Source: Microvirga pakistanensis
GTDB lineage: Bacteria > Pseudomonadota > Alphaproteobacteria > Rhizobiales > Beijerinckiaceae
NCBI RefSeq assembly: GCF_004458765.1
Contig: NZ_SPJX01000387.1
Coordinates: 1-45,500 of the forward strand
DNA: 45,500 nt
Direction: 5' to 3'
Shown piece by piece: positions 19,643 through 28,379 of this stretch. Each line of letters starts with the position of its first letter. The stretch's first letter is position 1. Below the pieces are notes generated by a model. The model searched no databases and had not been told where the DNA came from. It was given only the letters and a program-made list of their open reading frames with translations. The translations under genes and the position numbers were made by a program.

Positions 19643-20215
19643 ATGTCATCGGCTCCCATTCTAATCGACGCTGCCTGGGCTCCGGGCGGAAATCGCCGCC
19701 TTGTGCGGGGCGCTCTTCTCGCCGTGGCCGGAAGCCTGCTGATTGCGGTCTGCGCTCACATCAAAGTTCCCATGTGGCCTGTGCCTGTCACGATGCAAAC
19801 CTTCGCCATCCTGCTCATCGGCTTCGTATGCGGATCGAGACTCGGCACAGCCACCGTGGCGCTCTACCTCGCTGAAGGAGCGATGGGTTTGCCGGTGTTC
19901 ACCGGCGGCGGCGGCGTGGCCCACTTCGTCGGTCCAACCGGAGGCTACCTCGCCGGTTTCCTGCCCGCCGTGGCCCTGACGGGTTGGCTCGCGGAAACGA
20001 ATTGGAGCCGCTCCATCCCGCTCACCCTTCTGGGGATGATCCTGGGTTCGGCAGTCATCACGCTCTTCGGCTTCGTCTGGCTGGCGGCTCTACTGGGAGC
20101 CGAAAAGGCTTTTCTCGCCGGCGTAGCGCCCTTCCTGGTAGGTGATGCAGTCAAGGCTGCCCTCGCTGCGGTGCTGCTTCCCATGGCTTGGAAAGGCATC
20201 TCGAAGATCACATGA
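19643..20215 (+). CDS. bioY: BioY biotin transporter substrate-binding membrane protein
   Basis: A 190-residue integral membrane protein of the BioY family, the biotin-binding S-component of ECF-type importers; alphaproteobacterial BioY can be found without dedicated energising genes. Family features seen are the early TM with AHIKVPMWPVPVTMQTFAILL, the GLPVFTGGGGVAHFVGPTGGYLAGF loop that forms the biotin site, and about six hydrophobic segments. AAAAGGAGGAAACC precedes the ATG, an unusually strong ribosome site. Location directly after the biotin carrier and carboxylase indicates cofactor supply for that enzyme. No BirA operator was recognised nearby. Confidence 0.94.
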   Translation: MSSAPILIDAAWAPGGNRRLVRGALLAVAGSLLIAVCAHIKVPMWPVPVTMQTFAILLIGFVCGSRLGTATVALYLAEGAMGLPVFTGGGGVAHFVGPTGGYLAGFLPAVALTGWLAETNWSRSIPLTLLGMILGSAVITLFGFVWLAALLGAEKAFLAGVAPFLVGDAVKAALAAVLLPMAWKGISKIT

Positions 20216-20301
20216 TATAACGGGGCGGGATTGTGGAGCCCGCTTCCTGTCTTTGCTCATTATAGCCTGTCGGGTAAAGGTGCTCGCAATGGAGGTTCCT
20301 A

Positions 20302-21168
20302 GTGGCCGGCAAACTTGCAGTTACCCATACATCAAATGAACTCTCAGGCGATTTGAGACGCCTTGGATTCACGGAGTACGAGGCGCGGGTCTATATCCAG
20401 CTTCTGCGCCAGTCGCCTGCGACCGCTTACGAGATTTCGAAGAGCACGGGCGTGCCCCGACCCAATACGTACCAAGCGCTGGAGGCTCTGGCCCAGCGTG
20501 CCGCAGTGCTGCCGGTCAGCGAGACGCCGGTGCGCTATGTGGCGGCCAAGCCAAGCGAGTTGTTCGATACCATCGCGCGACAGACGCAAACCCTCTGCAA
20601 TGACCTTGCCGAGCGTCTGTCGGTCATCGCTCCCAGTAGCGACGACCAATATGTCTGGACTCTACGCGGTGATCTCGCAGTCCATGACAAGATCCGTGAT
20701 CTGATCTCCGAAAGCCGCAAAGTGATCTGGATCAAGGCTGCCGACGATGTGCTGCGGCGGCACAAGGCCGCCCTCAAGGCTGCCGCCGAGCGTGGCGTCG
20801 AGACGCTGATCGTCCTGTTCGGGTTCGATGCAGACGAGTTTCGTTTCACCGATCGCTGCCGAGTTTATATCCATGAGGGAAGCGGCGTTCGCATGGGAAG
20901 CGCGGATAATCTCTTTACCGTTGCCGTTGACCATACCGAGATGCTGACCGCTGCCATGGACGGTGAGGTGACCGCAGCCCATTCGCGCAACCGGCCAATC
21001 GTAAACCTCGCGCAGTCTCTTATCCGCCACGACTACTACATGGCCGAGATTTTCGCGCGCTTTGGACCACAGATCGATGCAGAGTTCGGGCCGCATCTGA
21101 AGGCGCTGCGCATGGCCTGCTTCTCTCCTGAACAGGTCGTCTCGTTCAAGCAAAAGACCGGGCTCTGA
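20302..21168 (+). CDS. TrmB-family transcriptional regulator
   Basis: A 288-residue regulator with the TrmB-type winged helix at the N-terminus (LRRLGFTEYEARVYIQLLRQSPATAYEISKSTGVPRPNTYQALEAL, roughly residues 15-62). A C-terminal sensor region resembles the TrmB/phospholipase-D-like ligand domain (about 110-265). The start is GTG at 20302 behind GGAGGTTCCTA. TrmB proteins usually sense sugars or other small metabolites and bind short inverted repeats. It lies between the carboxylase and CoA-ligase genes and is the only regulator in the metabolic cluster, so local control is likely; the shared CTACTA elements are candidate targets. Confidence 0.88.
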   Translation: MAGKLAVTHTSNELSGDLRRLGFTEYEARVYIQLLRQSPATAYEISKSTGVPRPNTYQALEALAQRAAVLPVSETPVRYVAAKPSELFDTIARQTQTLCNDLAERLSVIAPSSDDQYVWTLRGDLAVHDKIRDLISESRKVIWIKAADDVLRRHKAALKAAAERGVETLIVLFGFDADEFRFTDRCRVYIHEGSGVRMGSADNLFTVAVDHTEMLTAAMDGEVTAAHSRNRPIVNLAQSLIRHDYYMAEIFARFGPQIDAEFGPHLKALRMACFSPEQVVSFKQKTGL

Positions 21169-21185
21169 ACACATCGAGCCCGGTC
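21156..21185. terminator. Hairpin terminator between convergent genes
   Basis: A perfect 10-base stem (GACCGGGCTC with GAGCCCGGTC) and a 10-base loop span the stop codon of the TrmB-type gene. On the minus strand the hairpin is followed directly by TTTTG, so it would terminate transcription arriving from the CoA-ligase gene. It could also act weakly on the plus strand. Confidence 0.7.
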
Positions 21186-21195
21186 CCGTTCATTC

Positions 21196-23397
21196 CTAGA
21201 CTTTCCCTCTCGCGGCGAGCTGACGCTCGAGGTGGCCTACATTGGCGAGAGCCAAGGCCATAGGGGCGATCTCATCGAAGACCGGCACGCCGATCGCCCT
21301 GGCCTTGTCACGGTAGTGACGGCGACGCTCGTCCAATTCGACGGAGCCGTCGGTCCGGAGGGCCAGCGCGAAGTGGGCGACGCCGGGCCACTTTTCCTGC
21401 ACCTGCGCGACGACAGAGAAAAGGTTGTCGATGGGATCGACCGTCCCGCGGCCGACGAAGGCTGCGAGGTTGAGGTGCATTGCGATCGCATCGGGCTCTG
21501 CATGCTCGTAGACGATGTCCAGGATTTCGCCGGCTACAAAGCCGTCCCGTTCTTGCAGCGTCCGCACCGGCGTGTCGATCGGATTGGCTACGCTGGTGCC
21601 GGGCGGCAGGCCCATGCCCTCCAGAAGGTCCCGCGCCCGGCCGGAATACGGCGAGACATCGAGCCCGACGGACGCGAAGGCGTCTGTGCCGAGGACGCTC
21701 GAACCGCCGCCATTTCCGAACAGGGTCACCGCCTTCGTGGGCTTCGACGGCCGAAGCTGCAGATGCTGGAGGGCGAGCAGCGTGTCGATGAAGGCGTCCA
21801 CCGTTGGAACCAGCACGACCGGCGCCTGCTTCGTCAGGGCATCCCATGCCTTGTCATCACCTGCGAGCGCACCGGTATGAGACGCAGCTGCGATACGGCC
21901 TTGGCTGGATCGTCCACCTTTCAGGATGACCACCGGCTTCGTCGCAAGGGGCGAGCGCAGGAGTTCGAAGAAGGCCCGGCCGTCCTTTACGTCCTCGATG
22001 TAGAGGCCGATCGCCCGGGTCTGGGGATCCGAAAAGTAGTACTCGAGCAGTTCATGTGGCGTCACATCGGCGCTGTTGCCGATGGTAACAAGGCCGCTGA
22101 ACCGCAAGCCACGCCACTGCCCCCGCTTGATGATATCGGTGCTCAGGCCGCCGGATTGGGCTACGACGCCCACATGTCCGACCTCTTTCGGTGCTCCAGA
22201 CGGGAACGTCAGCCCACCGCGCGGCGAGTAGGTACCGAGGCAGTTGGGGCCAATCACACGAACGCCGGCCGCCCGGGCCTTCCGCAGCAGGTCCTTTTCC
22301 AGCTCCTTGCCTTCCTCCACCTCGCCGAAACCGGAGGAGATCACCTGAGCAATCCGGCAGCGTCCCTTGCCCTCGGCAATGGCGTCTGGAATGCGTTGCG
22401 CTCCGATTGCCACATAGGCGTAGTCGACGGGCTCGGGCGTACTAGCGAGGCTGGAATAGGCCTTGCAACCTTCGATCTCAGTCGCGGACGGATGGATCGG
22501 ATAGATTGCGCCGCCATAGCCGAATTCCTTCAGCCGCCGGATGAACGTGTTGGCGATGGCAACATCCTTTGTCGAAGCCCCAAGAACTGCGATTGTCTTG
22601 GGCTCGAACAGAGGCCTGAACGCCTCGAGCGGCGGTATGTGGGGTGCGGCCTCTTCGCCGTCATCCGCATGCTTTTCCTCAGAGGTCAGAAGGAAGCGCG
22701 CATCCGCCGCCATCGCACCGTTGGTCGAGACAATCACCGGGTTGAGATCCGCCTCCGCGATTTCCTCTGCCAATGTCATCAGCAAGCCACTCTCGCCTCC
22801 GATGCGTACCATCAGGTCTACGAGGGAATCTTCGTCGACACCTGCTTCCCCGCGAGCTCCCTTGAGGAGTTCGTGGCCTTTCAGTTCGGCCAGCATTGAG
22901 CGTGCATCGTTGGCGGTGATTGGACAAATACGGAAGGCGACGTCCTTCAGAACCTCGACGAAGATGCCGCCGAGGCCCACCATGATCATCTGGCCGAACT
23001 GCGGGTCGCGAAAGCCGCCGACCACCACTTCGCGTCCGGCGGGGATCATTTCCTCGACAAGCCAGCCTTCGACCTGGGCAGACGCGATCTTCGGTTTGAC
23101 CTGCATGGCCTCAACGGCGGCACCCACCGCCGCAGCGTCAGCTAGGTTTAGGGCGACGCCGCCCGCATCGGACTTGTGCAGGATGTCGCGCGAAACGACC
23201 TTCGCCACGAAGGGCGGCGTCAGCTTCTCGGCAATAGCCACCGCCTCTTTGGCGGTGGCGGCGACCGCTGACCGCGGACTGCGGATTCCGAACCGCGCAA
23301 GGAGCGTCTTGCCAGCGCTCTCGTCTAGGGCCGTGCGGCCTTCGGTGCGGGCCTTGGCGACGATGGCGGTGGCGCTGTTGATATCGTGATGATTCAT
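21196..23397 (-). CDS. ADP-forming acyl-CoA synthetase (acetate--CoA ligase family)
   Basis: A 733-residue NDP-forming CoA ligase that converts an organic acid, ATP and CoA to acyl-CoA, ADP and phosphate. The ATP-grasp (beta-type) domain comes first (about 10-240; KVVSRDILHKSDAGGV, GREVVVGGFRDPQFG). The CoA-binding and succinyl-CoA-synthetase-like (alpha-type) domains follow (about 260-720), including IGPNCLGTYSPRGG and the phosphorylated His507 in SHTGALAG. Many bacterial fused relatives have the alpha part first, so the order here is the beta-alpha permutation. It sits 8 bases after the carboxyltransferase gene, so its acyl-CoA product may feed, or be the substrate of, the carboxylase. Substrate unknown. 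Confidence 0.92.
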   Translation of the reverse strand: MNHHDINSATAIVAKARTEGRTALDESAGKTLLARFGIRSPRSAVAATAKEAVAIAEKLTPPFVAKVVSRDILHKSDAGGVALNLADAAAVGAAVEAMQVKPKIASAQVEGWLVEEMIPAGREVVVGGFRDPQFGQMIMVGLGGIFVEVLKDVAFRICPITANDARSMLAELKGHELLKGARGEAGVDEDSLVDLMVRIGGESGLLMTLAEEIAEADLNPVIVSTNGAMAADARFLLTSEEKHADDGEEAAPHIPPLEAFRPLFEPKTIAVLGASTKDVAIANTFIRRLKEFGYGGAIYPIHPSATEIEGCKAYSSLASTPEPVDYAYVAIGAQRIPDAIAEGKGRCRIAQVISSGFGEVEEGKELEKDLLRKARAAGVRVIGPNCLGTYSPRGGLTFPSGAPKEVGHVGVVAQSGGLSTDIIKRGQWRGLRFSGLVTIGNSADVTPHELLEYYFSDPQTRAIGLYIEDVKDGRAFFELLRSPLATKPVVILKGGRSSQGRIAAASHTGALAGDDKAWDALTKQAPVVLVPTVDAFIDTLLALQHLQLRPSKPTKAVTLFGNGGGSSVLGTDAFASVGLDVSPYSGRARDLLEGMGLPPGTSVANPIDTPVRTLQERDGFVAGEILDIVYEHAEPDAIAMHLNLAAFVGRGTVDPIDNLFSVVAQVQEKWPGVAHFALALRTDGSVELDERRRHYRDKARAIGVPVFDEIAPMALALANVGHLERQLAARGKV

Positions 23398-23405
23398 GAT
23401 CTGCC

Positions 23406-24941
23406 TCAGTAGCTCGTGGGCCAGGTGCGCATCAGATGTTGTCCAAGGCCCTTCGAGCGCCGGCGCTGCTGGATGTCGAGCATCCGGATGAGATAGTTGC
23501 GGGTTTCCTGCGGCTTGATGACGTCATGGGCGGAGAAGATTCGGGCCATATCCCAAATCTCCAGATCCTTCTGGATCTCCGCGAGAGCATCCTCGAAACC
23601 CTCCTGGCCCGGTGCAAGATTCTTGACGATGTTGGTCGCGAAGACGGGGTCCATGAAACTTACCTCGGCGGTGGGCCAAGCCACCATAGTGTCGTTCTGA
23701 ACGCCGCCGCCCATGGCCACATAGGCACGGCCATAGGCCTTGCGGCAGATCACGGTGATCGATGGCACTGTTGTCAGGCTCGTGGCGTTCATGAAATTCA
23801 TGATGTGCCCAGGAGCGCCGCGTCGCTCAGCATCGAGGCCTACGACGAAGCCGGGGGTGTCCATCAAGCGTATGATGGGAATGTTGAAGCTGTCGCAGAG
23901 CACGGTGAGATCGATGATCTTGCGGCAGGCCTCCGCGGAGAGCGCGCCGCCGCCCACTTGCGGATTGTTGGCGATCACGCCAACCGTCTTGCCGTCGAGG
24001 CGCGCCAAGCCCACCGTTGCAGGCTTGCCGAAACGCGGCTTGATTTCGAGGAAGCTGTCACGGTCGAAGATGATCTTGATGATCTTCTTCATGTCGTAGA
24101 CCTGCGTGCGCTTCTCAGGGAGTATGTCGAGGATCTGCTCCTGGCCTTCGCCTGATCCTTCCGCAACGGGCGCGACGGGCGGCAGTTCACCGTTATGGGA
24201 GGGCATATAGGACAGGAAGTGCCGGATGGCCACCATCGCCTCCTCGTCTGTATCGACGAAGTGGTCGATGAGGCCGGTCTGATCGGCATGGAGCCGCCAC
24301 CCGCCGAGCTCCTCCAAGTCGACCTTCTCGCCGATCGCCATCGAGACGAGGCGCGGGCTCGACACCGACATGATCGAGCCCTTCTTCATTACAGCATAAT
24401 CCGCGCAGCAGCACAGCCAGGCCGACGATCCGAAGGAGGTGTCGAGCGCGGCGGCCACCCAGGGGGTGTCGCGCATGCGCCGGAACTGGGTCGGGTCGTT
24501 GCCGAGCAGCGATCCCATTCCTTTCGAACCCATGGCATCGGGAAGGCGGGCGCCCGTCGACTCGCCGATATGCACGAAGGGCATCCCCTTCTCGGTGCAT
24601 ACTTTGCGGATATAGCCCATCTTCTTGGAGTTGGTCGCGCTGGTGGAGGCGCCTTTTGTCGTGAAGTCGTTGACGACGACGCCGATATCGCGCCCGTCGA
24701 CTTTGCCAAATCCGGTGATTTTGCCGTCACGTGGCGTGGACGGGATGTCCGACTCGAAAACGCCGGACGCTCCGAGAAGCCCCACCTCCATGAAGCTGCC
24801 CTTGTCTACGAGCACACTGAGGCGTTCTTCGGCATTGAGTTGTCCCCGATCCCTACGCTTGGCGAGCTTGTCCTCGCCTCCCATGCGCCGGGCCGCTCCT
24901 CTGCGGCGGTCGAGTTCGGCGAGCATCGTATCGTGTGCCAT
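23406..24941 (-). CDS. Acyl-CoA carboxylase carboxyltransferase subunit
   Basis: A 511-residue carboxyltransferase of the PccB/MccB type, containing both halves of the active site in one chain (crotonase-like domains at about 25-250 and 285-500). Landmarks are GESTGARLPDAMGSKGMGS in the N-half and NNPQVGGGALSAEACRKIIDLTVLCDSFNIP plus DTPGFVVGLDAE in the C-half. It transfers CO2 from carboxybiotin to an acyl-CoA. The matching carrier and biotin carboxylase are at 18033-19624 on the other strand, so the holoenzyme is split across two divergent transcripts. Whether the acceptor is propionyl-, methylcrotonyl- or some other acyl-CoA cannot be told from sequence alone. Confidence 0.93.
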   Translation of the reverse strand: MAHDTMLAELDRRRGAARRMGGEDKLAKRRDRGQLNAEERLSVLVDKGSFMEVGLLGASGVFESDIPSTPRDGKITGFGKVDGRDIGVVVNDFTTKGASTSATNSKKMGYIRKVCTEKGMPFVHIGESTGARLPDAMGSKGMGSLLGNDPTQFRRMRDTPWVAAALDTSFGSSAWLCCCADYAVMKKGSIMSVSSPRLVSMAIGEKVDLEELGGWRLHADQTGLIDHFVDTDEEAMVAIRHFLSYMPSHNGELPPVAPVAEGSGEGQEQILDILPEKRTQVYDMKKIIKIIFDRDSFLEIKPRFGKPATVGLARLDGKTVGVIANNPQVGGGALSAEACRKIIDLTVLCDSFNIPIIRLMDTPGFVVGLDAERRGAPGHIMNFMNATSLTTVPSITVICRKAYGRAYVAMGGGVQNDTMVAWPTAEVSFMDPVFATNIVKNLAPGQEGFEDALAEIQKDLEIWDMARIFSAHDVIKPQETRNYLIRMLDIQQRRRSKGLGQHLMRTWPTSY

Positions 24942-24958
24942 TGATGTTTCTCCGATTC

Positions 24959-26035
24959 CTATGTGTGAAAGGTGCGCTTTTCGATGGTGAAGCGGTCCAC
25001 CGCCGCTCGGTCGAGGCGAGGCCAGTACCCTTCCGGCAAGTGGATGGAGCCGTTGGAGAAGGGCAGGGGGTTCTCGAACAACCTGTCATGAGGCTTCAGG
25101 AAGCCGTTGAATTCGCCAGCATTGTCGACGGTATGCGTGGCGACGCAGGCTTCGAGCCAGCCCTGCACCTCACTGCCTAGGCCATCACCGAGGACCGGCT
25201 GCATGCCTCGGGCCCGCACTGCGTCCAGGCCTTCCCGCAGCCGATCAAGACCCCCGAAGCGTTTGAGCTTCAGCTTGCAAAAGCCGACATTCCCGATCGT
25301 AGCCGCACGTTCGATGTCGGCGAGCGTGCAGATCGGCTCATCAAGCATCAGCGGCACGCGCGAGGCGGCTGCAACCGCTGCATTGGCGTCCCAGTCGTCC
25401 GCGTCGCAGGGCTGCTCGAATAGCTCGATGGCGTCCGGGGACAGCCTCGATGCGAAGGCAACGCCCTGGTCCCGGGTATAGGCGCGGTTCGCATCGAGGC
25501 GCAGGGTTGCTCGGCCCCGTGAAGCGTCCTGGATGGCGGCGATCCGGCTCAGATCCGCGTCAACGTCCTTGCCAACCTTGACCTTTAAGGTTGTGAACCC
25601 CTTCGCCAGGAGATCTTCCACCTCCTGGCCGACATCGCCCGGCGATAGGGCGTTCACCGGCACGAGGAGGGGCAAGGTCACAGGTTGGGTGACCAGCAGG
25701 TTGACATTGCGCTCCATCACCTCAATGGCGCTGACGAGCGCCGTCGTGGCGGCCTTGCTCTCAGGGAACCGGGCGAGCAAGCGGTCCTTCGCGGCTCCGC
25801 TGGGGAGCCCGAGGATCTCCTCAATGCGCTCGCACGCGAAGCGCCAGCCGCCCTCCCGGGTCTCGCTGCTCGAGCCTGGCGAGATATGCGCATCGGCGAA
25901 GCCGGAGCGGCCGTCGCTGTCCTCAATCTCAACGAGATAAGGCTCGAACTCTTCGAACGTCCGGTAGGAGAGACGGTAGGGCCTGACCAGGGGCATCTTG
26001 AGATGCCGGAGGGTCACACGGCTGACGACAGGCAT
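24959..26035 (-). CDS. Enolase-superfamily enzyme (mandelate racemase/muconate lactonizing type)
   Basis: A 358-residue MLE-subgroup enzyme. The capping domain covers residues 1-120 and the beta-barrel carries the expected active site. K151 and K153 are in LKVKVGK; the metal ligands are D181 (LRLDAN), E207 (FEQP) and D232 (LDEP); and a KLKLK segment (254-258) supplies the opposing lysine, as in the MLE rather than the mandelate racemase group. Such enzymes abstract a proton alpha to a carboxylate and go on to racemise, cycloisomerise or dehydrate. The ATG at 26035 has AAGAGGT upstream. It leads the minus-strand operon with the carboxyltransferase 17 bases and the CoA ligase further downstream, so it probably processes the free acid before activation. 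Confidence 0.9.
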   Translation of the reverse strand: MPVVSRVTLRHLKMPLVRPYRLSYRTFEEFEPYLVEIEDSDGRSGFADAHISPGSSSETREGGWRFACERIEEILGLPSGAAKDRLLARFPESKAATTALVSAIEVMERNVNLLVTQPVTLPLLVPVNALSPGDVGQEVEDLLAKGFTTLKVKVGKDVDADLSRIAAIQDASRGRATLRLDANRAYTRDQGVAFASRLSPDAIELFEQPCDADDWDANAAVAAASRVPLMLDEPICTLADIERAATIGNVGFCKLKLKRFGGLDRLREGLDAVRARGMQPVLGDGLGSEVQGWLEACVATHTVDNAGEFNGFLKPHDRLFENPLPFSNGSIHLPEGYWPRLDRAAVDRFTIEKRTFHT

Positions 26036-26101
26036 GAATCGACCTCTTGCGCAGCTTCGAAACAGGGTTCTTGTCGGCTCGGGCATTTAGTGGTTGTTAT
26101 T

Positions 26102-26121
26102 GCTACTACGTCATTCTAGTA
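26102..26121. promoter_or_regulatory. Candidate operator upstream of the enolase-superfamily gene
   Basis: GCTACTAC at 26102-26109 is the exact reverse complement of GTAGTAGC in the 17957-17964 site. TACTA (26104-26108) and TAGTA (26117-26121) also form an inverted repeat with an 8-base spacer. It lies about 70 bases upstream of the minus-strand operon start. This is the second member of a possible shared operator set. Confidence 0.4.
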
Positions 26122-26209
26122 TTTGCAATATGGGCGGGCGTACCGCTCCGGCGAACCGTGAAACACTGGTGAAGGCACTGGATGCGCAATGGATTTTCGA
26201 TTGTTCTAT

Positions 26210-26620
26210 GCGCGTGTTGACCGCTACGTTTGGCAGAGTGTTAGCCTCCGCCTTCGGGCAGACGGTCGCCTGGATGACGGGTGCGGCATTAGCGATGAGG
26301 GCGCTGAAGCATTCTGGCATCGGTCAATCGCCCCCATCGGTAGGCTATTGATTAGGATTGGCTCTCGCCAGTACAGCCATCGGTCCGATCGTCCCCTTAG
26401 CCATCGCGGACGACATCGCGGGGGCCGGTTCCGTCATTTCACTTGCCGCCTTGGCCAATCTCCTAATCGCGCGTCTCTTGTTGCCGCTTTATCGGCGCGC
26501 GAGCGAGTTGGATGCCGCCAACTGCTACTTTGCCACCGGGGCCGCCGGAATCGTCGAAATAGCCGGGACGAGCGCGCCGCCTTCCTTCAGGACCACCGTC
26601 GCGCACCGACGGTCCAACTG
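26210..26620 (+). pseudogene. Decayed AbrB-family membrane protein fragment
   Basis: Plus-strand translation gives TATFGRVLASAFGQTVAWMTGAAL, interrupted by in-frame stops near 26349-26357. It then continues in the same frame with IGPIVPLAIADDIAGAGSVISLAALANLLIARLLL and ELDAANCYFATGAAGIVEIAGTSAP. The last piece lines up with FDVPTAFFAGMPGGLVEMVILGE of the intact AbrB-family gene at 34220-35332, and the first with its LPLPWMLGSM segment. The C-terminal half is missing. It fills the gap between the enolase-superfamily gene and the CitE-like gene, so an AbrB-type transporter probably once belonged to this cluster. Confidence 0.6.
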
Positions 26621-26659
26621 AACCGACTTGATGAGTGATGCTCTTTCCAGGAGATGACT

Positions 26660-27562
26660 GTGATCGAATTGATACGCCGGAGCGCCCTTTATATGCCTGG
26701 GTCGAACGCCCGCGCGCTCGAGAAAGCCCGTGAGATCTCGGCGGACGCCCTGATCTTCGATCTTGAGGATGCCGTTGCGCCGGATGCGAAGGTGCGGGCT
26801 CGCAGTCAAGTCTGCGAGGCTGTTAAGGCCCGGAACTACCCCGGCCATGAGACCGTCATCCGCATCAACGCGCTCTCCACGTCCTGGGGCGCCGATGATC
26901 TTGCGGCAGCCTGCGCGGTTTGTCCTGATGCAATCCTGATTCCCAAGGTGGAGACCCCGGACGACATCGTGGCTGTGGCGCGACTGATGGACGGGCAGGC
27001 TGCGCCGAAGACCATCCGGATCTGGGCCATGATGGAGACCCCCCGAGCAATGCTGAATGCGCTTGCCATCGCCGATACCACACGCGGCGAGGGCAATCGT
27101 CTTGCGGTGTTCGTGATGGGCACCAACGATCTCGCCAAGGATACTCGCGTCAGGCTAGGTAAGGACCGTTCTGCGATCCTGCCTTGGCTCATGAACTGCA
27201 TTGCCGCCGCACGGGCCAGCGGGCTGGCAATCCTCGACGGCGTATACAATGATCTTGAGGACGACGAAGGTTTCCGCCGCGAATGCGAAATCGGGCGGGA
27301 TCTCGGCATGGACGGAAAGACCTTGATTCATCCGAAGCAGGTAGACACCTGCAACAGGATCTTCTCGCCCACCGAAGCGGAAGTGGCATGGGCTGAATCG
27401 GTCAAAGCTGCCTTCGATGATCCGGCTCACGCGAATGTCGGTGTCGTCAAGGTCAACGGCCAGATGGTCGAGCGACTGCATCTCGACATTGCGCGCCGCA
27501 TACTCACGGTCAGTGCTCTGAACAAGGAAACGCCGTCCGCCCAGGAGCTTCAAAATGGATGA
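26660..27562 (+). CDS. CitE/HpcH-type acyl-CoA lyase
   Basis: A member of the HpcH/HpaI aldolase, CitE-like group, about 300 residues, which typically cleaves or forms (3S)-malyl-, citramalyl- or citryl-CoA thioesters. It has the LYMPGSNARALEKAR start of the family, the metal-binding DLEDAVAPDAK motif (about 35-45), RINAL, the second metal region MMETPRAMLNA, and a C-terminal GKTLIHPKQVD segment. The frame opens with ATG at 26654, but AGGAG touches that codon. The GTG at 26660 is correctly spaced, so I prefer it. The SDR gene overlaps its end by 8 bases. It is the carbon-carbon cleaving step I would expect in the cluster's pathway. Confidence 0.9.
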   Translation: MIELIRRSALYMPGSNARALEKAREISADALIFDLEDAVAPDAKVRARSQVCEAVKARNYPGHETVIRINALSTSWGADDLAAACAVCPDAILIPKVETPDDIVAVARLMDGQAAPKTIRIWAMMETPRAMLNALAIADTTRGEGNRLAVFVMGTNDLAKDTRVRLGKDRSAILPWLMNCIAAARASGLAILDGVYNDLEDDEGFRRECEIGRDLGMDGKTLIHPKQVDTCNRIFSPTEAEVAWAESVKAAFDDPAHANVGVVKVNGQMVERLHLDIARRILTVSALNKETPSAQELQNG

Positions 27563-28304
27563 TCGTGAACTGTCGGGCCGGGTTGCCATCGTCACTGGCG
27601 CCGCAAAGAACATCGGCCGCGCCGTCGCCCTTGCGCTGGCGGAGGGCGGCGCGTCCGTTTTGATCGGCGCTAAGAGCTCACGGACCGAGGCAGAGGAAAC
27701 GGCCACCATCATTCGATCCAGTGGCGGAAGTGCCGCCGTGCACTTGGCCGATATCACGGATCCCGAAGGCGCTAAGGGCTTGGTGGCAGCCTGCATCGAG
27801 CATTTTGGATCACTCGACGTTCTCGTAAACAACGCAGCTCTGCGCTCCGACAGTCCAATTTCTGAGATCGGCTACGATGAGTGGCGGCGGGTGGTGTCGA
27901 GCATACTTGACGCGTCGTTCCTGTGCTCGCAGGCGGCCCTTCCTTATCTGCGTCAAAGCGATGCGGCCTCCATCATCATGATGGGCGGAGTCGCGGCCCA
28001 TGCTGGGGTGAGCCATCGTGCCCATGTCGCTGCCGCCAAAGCGGGTGTTACCGGTCTGACCCGAGCGCTAGCTGCCGAACTCGCCGCTTCTGGAATAACA
28101 GTCAATTGCATCTCACCAGGCTACATCGAGACTGCCCGCACGGGCGGCGTACCTGAGCACTTCCGCACGCGGCCGGTGCCCCTTGGCCGTCCAGGCAGGG
28201 CCGACGAGGTCGCTCGGACGGCCCGCTTTCTTGCCGGTCCCTCGGCTCGCTTCATGACCGGCCAGATCCTGCATGTGAACGGCGGTTGGCACATGGGAGG
28301 CTGA
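27555..28304 (+). CDS. Short-chain dehydrogenase family protein with altered active site
   Basis: A 249-residue Rossmann-fold SDR. The cofactor loop is intact (TGAAKNIG, residues 14-21), as are the NNAA motif (92-95) and the C-terminal GQILHVNGGW. The catalytic tetrad is not. Only Lys162 remains: the Tyr position reads Val158 (HVAAAKAG instead of YxxxK), the Ser position reads Gly145 (MMGGVAA), and the Asn position near 117 is Ile. Either it uses a different chemistry or it is a non-catalytic or structural partner. It overlaps the CitE-like gene and precedes tctC in the same direction, so it belongs to the cluster. There is no frameshift or other sign of decay. Confidence 0.88.
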   Translation: MDDRELSGRVAIVTGAAKNIGRAVALALAEGGASVLIGAKSSRTEAEETATIIRSSGGSAAVHLADITDPEGAKGLVAACIEHFGSLDVLVNNAALRSDSPISEIGYDEWRRVVSSILDASFLCSQAALPYLRQSDAASIIMMGGVAAHAGVSHRAHVAAAKAGVTGLTRALAAELAASGITVNCISPGYIETARTGGVPEHFRTRPVPLGRPGRADEVARTARFLAGPSARFMTGQILHVNGGWHMGG

Positions 28305-28379
28305 CGGGATTCTCAAGAAGGCTCAGCTCAAGGAGATCACGCAGCCAACGGACCATGGAAATAAATGGTTGCATCAATC

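Noticed and set aside
21232..22899. 555-codon plus-strand open frame
   Set aside because: It lies wholly opposite the CoA ligase gene, whose motifs are clear; the translation has no family features and results from high GC third positions.
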